Below are positions 7,057 to 9,816 of a stretch of 9,816 nt of DNA, piece by piece (positions within the stretch are counted from its first letter, which is position 1; each line of letters opens with the position of its first letter). Made by a program: the position numbers and the translations under genes. The notes below the pieces were generated by a model. It saw only the letters and a list, made by a program, of their open reading frames with translations. It did no database searches and was not told the DNA's origin. Location of the stretch: positions 1 to 9,816 of the forward strand of contig JAHWHA010000142.1 of assembly GCA_019323665.1 (NCBI GenBank), given 5' to 3'. Source of the DNA: Candidatus Woesearchaeota archaeon. GTDB taxonomy: Archaea; Nanobdellota; Nanobdellia; Woesearchaeales; JAGVZT01.

Positions 7057-7087
7057 GTTGATTCTGTTTCAGTTTGGGTAAGAGTAT

Positions 7088-7094
7088 TTTTATA
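7088..7094 (+). promoter_or_regulatory. TATA box of ribL
   Basis: TTTTATA in the stretch ATTTTTATATTAG, centred about 23 bp before the ATG at 7114 and 29 bp before the in-frame ATG at 7120. It fits a leaderless start at either codon. Confidence 0.5.
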
Positions 7095-7113
7095 TTAGCT
7101 AACTACATAATAA

Positions 7114-7521
7114 ATGAACATGACAAGAGTTGTTACTTCAGGCAGTTTTGATGTTCTCCATCCCGGCCATTTGAATATGCTCAGGCAGGCAAAGCGCTAT
7201 GGTGATGAGCTGATTGTGATTGTTGCCAGAGATGAGACTATTCAAAAGGTAAAGGGGAAAAAACCTTTGATTGCTGAGAAGAAGCGATTGAAATATGTGA
7301 AAAAGCTGCCTATGGTTGATAACGCTGTGCTTGGTGATTTTGATGATCCATATAAGGTGATTGCTGAGCTCAACCCTGATGTGTTCTGTGTTGGTTATGA
7401 CCAGAAGGCTTTTGTGCCAGATTTGAAAGCTGAAATCAGAAAGAGAAACCTTAAGACAAGGGTTGAAAAGTTGAAGCCTTACAGGGATGAGAGGTATAAG
7501 AGCTCGTTTCTAAAAGACTAG
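7114..7521 (+). CDS. ribL: FAD synthetase RibL-type nucleotidyltransferase
   Basis: A 135-residue protein of the small cytidylyltransferase-like family. The Rossmann core opens with TSGSFDVLHPGHLNML, containing the nucleotide-binding HxGH (residues 16-19), then GDELIVIVARDETI, KGKKPLI and the late GYDQK and RYKSSF segments. This pattern matches archaeal RibL, which transfers AMP (or CMP) from ATP (or CTP) to FMN to make FAD. Related enzymes (TagD, phosphopantetheine adenylyltransferase) share HxGH but differ in the VARD...KGKKP and GYDQ blocks, so RibL is the best call. Substrate is inferred from family likeness. It is slightly shorter than M. jannaschii RibL, and its only Cys is Cys92, so the C-terminal Cys pair I recall for that enzyme is absent. 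A second ATG two codons in is an equally good start. It has its own promoter and converges on the exonuclease gene with 2 bp between stops. Confidence 0.8.
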   Translation: MNMTRVVTSGSFDVLHPGHLNMLRQAKRYGDELIVIVARDETIQKVKGKKPLIAEKKRLKYVKKLPMVDNAVLGDFDDPYKVIAELNPDVFCVGYDQKAFVPDLKAEIRKRNLKTRVEKLKPYRDERYKSSFLKD

Positions 7522-7523
7522 GA

Positions 7524-8288
7524 TTACTGATACCCAAGCAGCATCCTCTGCTTCATATTATAATACAAATAATCTGCAATCGGCTTCAGATTAATCACAT
7601 CCTCCTCATTGTATTCAACCAAAAGATGTAAATAGTATCTATCTCCTGAACCAAGATACATGCGCCAGAGTTTTAGTGGGTCGCCATTGTAGATGCGTTC
7701 AATTACTTTATTTCGTTCTCTTAAGCCCAGTGTTTTTTCTATTTGCTTAAGACCTCCTTTTAATCCCAGACGCTGGCATGCATGTCTCAGGTCAAAGTGG
7801 GGTATCGCAGGCAAGATGCCAGGATACTGCTTCTCAAGAAAAGGCATGTCAAACACGGAGCCATTGAAAGAGACAATCATCTTGTAATTTTTTAGCTCTT
7901 GTTTAAGTTTGCCAAAATCAAGGTTTATGTTCCTGACCATTGTTTTTGTCTCAATGCCATTATATAGGCTAACTATTGTTATATAGCCATCACTTTGCAC
8001 AGTGCTTGTCTCGATATCAATGAAGCAGCACTCCTCTTTAAAGAACTCGTAAAGACGCCAGTGTTCAGACTGTGGCAGAAGCTGTGAGAAATAGGCTGAG
8101 TTGAATGAATAGAGTTGTTTCCGTGCATCCATTAGCTTGCGGTTGTGATGCGGTTTTACTTTTGTTCCAATACCTTTCACTTTTTTGGCTTTGATGAAAT
8201 CCTCCCAGTCATCTATTCCCTGGTCCCAGATGTTCTGTTCTGTTCTATTTGAAATCCGATCCAGAAAAAGGAAAGTACGGCGAATCAT
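7524..8288 (-). CDS. RNase H-like DEDD exonuclease, YprB-family
   Basis: A 254-residue protein with a ribonuclease H-like 3'-5' exonuclease fold of the YprB/RNase_H_2 type. Visible motifs are ExoI CCFIDIET (Asp91, Glu93), ExoII VSFNGSVFDMPFL (Asp147), and ExoIII EYNEEDVINL with the late acidic Asp230, all of the DEDD catalytic set. Before the nuclease, residues 15-50 (IWDQGIDDWEDFIKAKKVKGIG) resemble the N-terminal segment seen in related archaeal and bacterial YprB/TM0106-like proteins. The likely role is nucleic acid processing or repair; DNA versus RNA cannot be decided. The start at 8288 lies about 27 bp after a - strand TATA box, so the transcript is probably leaderless. It lies next to the hydrogenase operon but has its own promoter, so a functional link is unlikely. 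Its 3' end abuts ribL. Confidence 0.83.
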   Translation of the reverse strand: MIRRTFLFLDRISNRTEQNIWDQGIDDWEDFIKAKKVKGIGTKVKPHHNRKLMDARKQLYSFNSAYFSQLLPQSEHWRLYEFFKEECCFIDIETSTVQSDGYITIVSLYNGIETKTMVRNINLDFGKLKQELKNYKMIVSFNGSVFDMPFLEKQYPGILPAIPHFDLRHACQRLGLKGGLKQIEKTLGLRERNKVIERIYNGDPLKLWRMYLGSGDRYYLHLLVEYNEEDVINLKPIADYLYYNMKQRMLLGYQ

Positions 8289-8310
8289 AATTTTATAAAA
8301 AAAATATCCT

Positions 8311-8319
8311 ATTTATAAG
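8311..8319 (-). promoter_or_regulatory. TATA box of the exonuclease gene
   Basis: The - strand reads CTTATAAAT, centred about 27 bp before the ATG at 8288. A run of eight T on the - strand (8297-8304) lies between the box and the start codon. Confidence 0.6.
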
Positions 8320-8342
8320 GCTCACGCACGGATGTCCAGTGG

Positions 8343-9614
8343 TTATCTCTCCAGTTTTAGCTCCAAGAAATGCGCACTGCAGCTGAAGCAGGGATCATAA
8401 GCCCTTATCAGCTTCTCAATCTCAAGCTTTATCTTTGTGTCATCATAATTCAGCAGTCGTGGGATATAAGCCCATAAGTCCTGCTCGAGATTATTGAGAT
8501 TTTGGGCAGTTGGTGTGATTATGTTTGCTTTGGTTAGTTTTCCTTGATTATCAAATGTATAATCATGGAAAAGCAATCCGCGAGGTGCTTCAACTGCAGA
8601 AACACCATTAGCTGCCTTGATGTTAAGTTTTTTGGGCTTTTCTGGTTTGATTTTAGTATTATCAAGTATTTCAATTGCCCTGTCAAAATGCTCAATTAAC
8701 TCAAGTGCCTGGCAGAGATTGTTGAGGAAAGGGTTAAAGATTGGAAATTTGAGTTTGAGTTTCCTAATCTCCTTTTTGGTGTCAGGGCTCATTGTTGTGT
8801 GATTGTTGTTGATTCTTGCCAGCGAGCCCACCATAAAGCTCTTCCCGTCAATTGTGGAGAATTTGGCAGTGGAATATTCTCTTAATGTCTCATTTATGTG
8901 CTTTGAGTAACTTTTTGGTTTTATGGTTCTAGTGGAAGATCGCACTTCACCGCTTATTGTTGAATAGCCCTTGTCAAAAAGTGAAAAATATTGTGTCTTT
9001 CGCTCGAATTTCGGATATTTCAATTTGGCGAAAAGCCTGACAGTCTGTAAAGCCTGTGCTCTCTGGTTTTCAAGCCTTTGCTTAAGTTCCTTTAGCTCCT
9101 CTTGTTTAGGGAGTTTTGAGAATCCTCCTGGAATAGCGGCAACTGGATGCATCTCTCTGCCAGCGATTGCTGTGATTATATTGTTCCCGAGTTTTATTAG
9201 TTCCAATGCTCTGGTAACCTCTGCTTTGTATTTTGGAGCCATTGCAAGTGATGACTCATAGCCCAGATAATCCGGAAGAGCAAACAGGTAAAGATGTGCT
9301 GCATGGCTCCTAATCCTTTCTCCAAGACACATGAGTTCCCTGAGCATCTTGGTCTGTGCTGACACTTTCAAATCAAATGCGTTTTCAAGTGCCTGCAGTG
9401 AAGCTGTGACGTGTATGCAGCTGCATATTCCACAGATCCTTGATGTTATTATCGGAACCTCATAGTATTTTCTGCCCACAATCAACCCTTCAAAGTATCT
9501 GGCACCCTCAAACGCGCCCAGCTCCACTTTTGTGAGCTTGCCTTTTTCAACTGCGACATGGAGGCGTGCATGCCCTTCAATCTTTGTTATGTGGTCAAGC
9601 TTTATTGTTTTCAT
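8343..9614 (-). CDS. [NiFe] hydrogenase large (alpha) subunit, group 3-type
   Basis: A 423-residue catalytic subunit holding the Ni-Fe active site. The N-terminal L1 motif RICGICSCIH gives Cys61, Cys64 and His68, and the C-terminal L2 motif DPCFSCSAH gives Cys409, Cys412 and His415. Together these are the four Ni ligands. The eight residues after His415 (FLELKLER) would be the tail removed by the maturation protease. Length and the EGHARL, EGARYFE and REMHPVAAIPGGF blocks fit the soluble group 3 enzymes (3b sulfhydrogenase-like or close), which exchange electrons with NAD(P)H or other cytoplasmic carriers. The exact subgroup is not resolved without the diaphorase genes, which lie off the window. 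The start at 9614 (MKTIKLDH) is preferred over an ATG at 9653 because it overlaps the small-subunit stop as ATGA and has a GGTG ribosome-binding site 5 nt upstream. Gene order (small then large) matches hydD-hydA. Confidence 0.93.
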   Translation of the reverse strand: MKTIKLDHITKIEGHARLHVAVEKGKLTKVELGAFEGARYFEGLIVGRKYYEVPIITSRICGICSCIHVTASLQALENAFDLKVSAQTKMLRELMCLGERIRSHAAHLYLFALPDYLGYESSLAMAPKYKAEVTRALELIKLGNNIITAIAGREMHPVAAIPGGFSKLPKQEELKELKQRLENQRAQALQTVRLFAKLKYPKFERKTQYFSLFDKGYSTISGEVRSSTRTIKPKSYSKHINETLREYSTAKFSTIDGKSFMVGSLARINNNHTTMSPDTKKEIRKLKLKFPIFNPFLNNLCQALELIEHFDRAIEILDNTKIKPEKPKKLNIKAANGVSAVEAPRGLLFHDYTFDNQGKLTKANIITPTAQNLNNLEQDLWAYIPRLLNYDDTKIKLEIEKLIRAYDPCFSCSAHFLELKLER

Positions 9615-9816
9615 TTGAGCACCTGTGATTCGCTCAGTATTTTGTTGGTGCATGCGAATTTTGTGAATATTCTCCTTATTTCATCCTTGTCAAAACCATT
9701 CTCTTTGAAAAGCTCTCTCAAAGCTTCAACATTTGAGTCTTCCCAGTAGCCATGGCAACCGAAACAGTAATGACCGTGTGAGGGGCATAAGGCTTGACAG
9801 CCCCCGTTTGTAACAG
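9611..9816 (-). CDS. [NiFe] hydrogenase small subunit, C-terminal fragment
   Basis: Too short for a long open frame, but the - strand from 9814 reads through 67 codons to a TGA that overlaps the large-subunit ATG. It begins VTNGGCQALCPSHGHYCFGCHGYWED, which matches the C-terminal iron-sulfur region of group 3 small (delta) subunits, where a C-x3-C-x6-C-x2-C set binds a [4Fe-4S] cluster on the electron path to the active site. The helical tail (NVEALRELFKENGFDKDEIRRIFTKF) and one more Cys follow. Most of the protein lies beyond the window edge. His residues are unusually dense around the cluster motif (SHGHYC, CHG). The tight overlap shows it is co-translated with the large subunit. Confidence 0.85.
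   Translation of the reverse strand, partial: VTNGGCQALCPSHGHYCFGCHGYWEDSNVEALRELFKENGFDKDEIRRIFTKFACTNKILSESQVLK
9620..9623 (-). promoter_or_regulatory. Ribosome-binding site of the hydrogenase large subunit
   Basis: GGTG on the - strand lies 5 nt before the ATG at 9614, inside the small-subunit gene. It is one of the few Shine-Dalgarno-like sites here, fits an internal operon gene, and helps decide the start. Confidence 0.5.

Noticed and set aside
8971..9261. Sense-strand open frame opposite the hydrogenase gene
   Set aside because: Ser/Leu-rich shadow with no start signals; the opposite strand encodes conserved hydrogenase blocks.
9615..9653. Upstream ATG for the hydrogenase large subunit
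   Set aside because: It overlaps the small-subunit gene by about 40 bases; the ATG at 9614 has the ATGA coupling, a GGTG site and the family N-terminus.
1..9816. CRISPR array, mobile element, tRNA or defence system
   Set aside because: No regular repeats, transposase motifs, cloverleaf sequences or defence-type gene cluster were seen; the helicase and nuclease genes match housekeeping Hef, TopA and YprB-like families.

Overview
The window looks archaeal, with AT-moderate base composition and tight gene packing. The gene set supports this: an archaeal-type topoisomerase I with C-terminal zinc ribbons, a Hef (FANCM/XPF-like) helicase-nuclease, a RibL-type FAD synthetase, and a group 3-type cytoplasmic [NiFe] hydrogenase. 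Almost every transcription unit has a TATA-like box about 22-30 bp upstream of the initiator ATG and no convincing Shine-Dalgarno, which is the layout of leaderless archaeal mRNAs. Hef points to Euryarchaeota or DPANN-type lineages; the overall look (small tailed HIT proteins, RimK-like ligase, group 3 hydrogenase) recalls Woesearchaeota/Pacearchaeota-like genomes, but this is an inference and no marker gene here settles it.

Layout from left to right. (1) 1-740, + strand: the 3' part of a RimK-like ATP-grasp ligase with an extra C-terminal domain. (2) 748-1967, - strand: a two-gene operon of HIT-domain paralogues overlapping by ATGA, convergent with the ligase across a T-tract palindrome. Both paralogues have Met in place of the central (nucleophilic) His of the HIT motif. 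(3) 2061-2450, + strand: a small single-pass membrane protein of unknown function with four Cys, divergent from the HIT operon across a 93-bp region holding two opposed TATA boxes. (4) 2547-4730, +: topoisomerase I. (5) 4820-7033, +: Hef. (6) 7114-7521, +: FAD synthetase-like nucleotidyltransferase, preceded by a hairpin plus T-run. (7) 7524-8288, -: a DEDD-type RNase H-like (YprB-family) exonuclease, convergent with ribL with only 2 bp between stops. (8) 8343-9816, -: the [NiFe] hydrogenase large subunit and, upstream with an ATGA overlap, the C-terminal end of the small subunit, cut by the window edge.

Functionally the middle is genome maintenance (TopA, Hef and possibly the exonuclease), flanked by small nucleotide or cofactor-related genes (HIT pair, ribL) and a redox operon (hydrogenase). 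No gene-free stretch exceeds about 100 bp. I found no tRNA, rRNA, CRISPR array, transposase or clear mobile element, and no obviously new multi-gene system. The points most worth a second look are the loss of the catalytic His in both HIT proteins, the ERK-to-ELK change in the Hef nuclease motif, and the AbrB-like tail on the RimK-like ligase.
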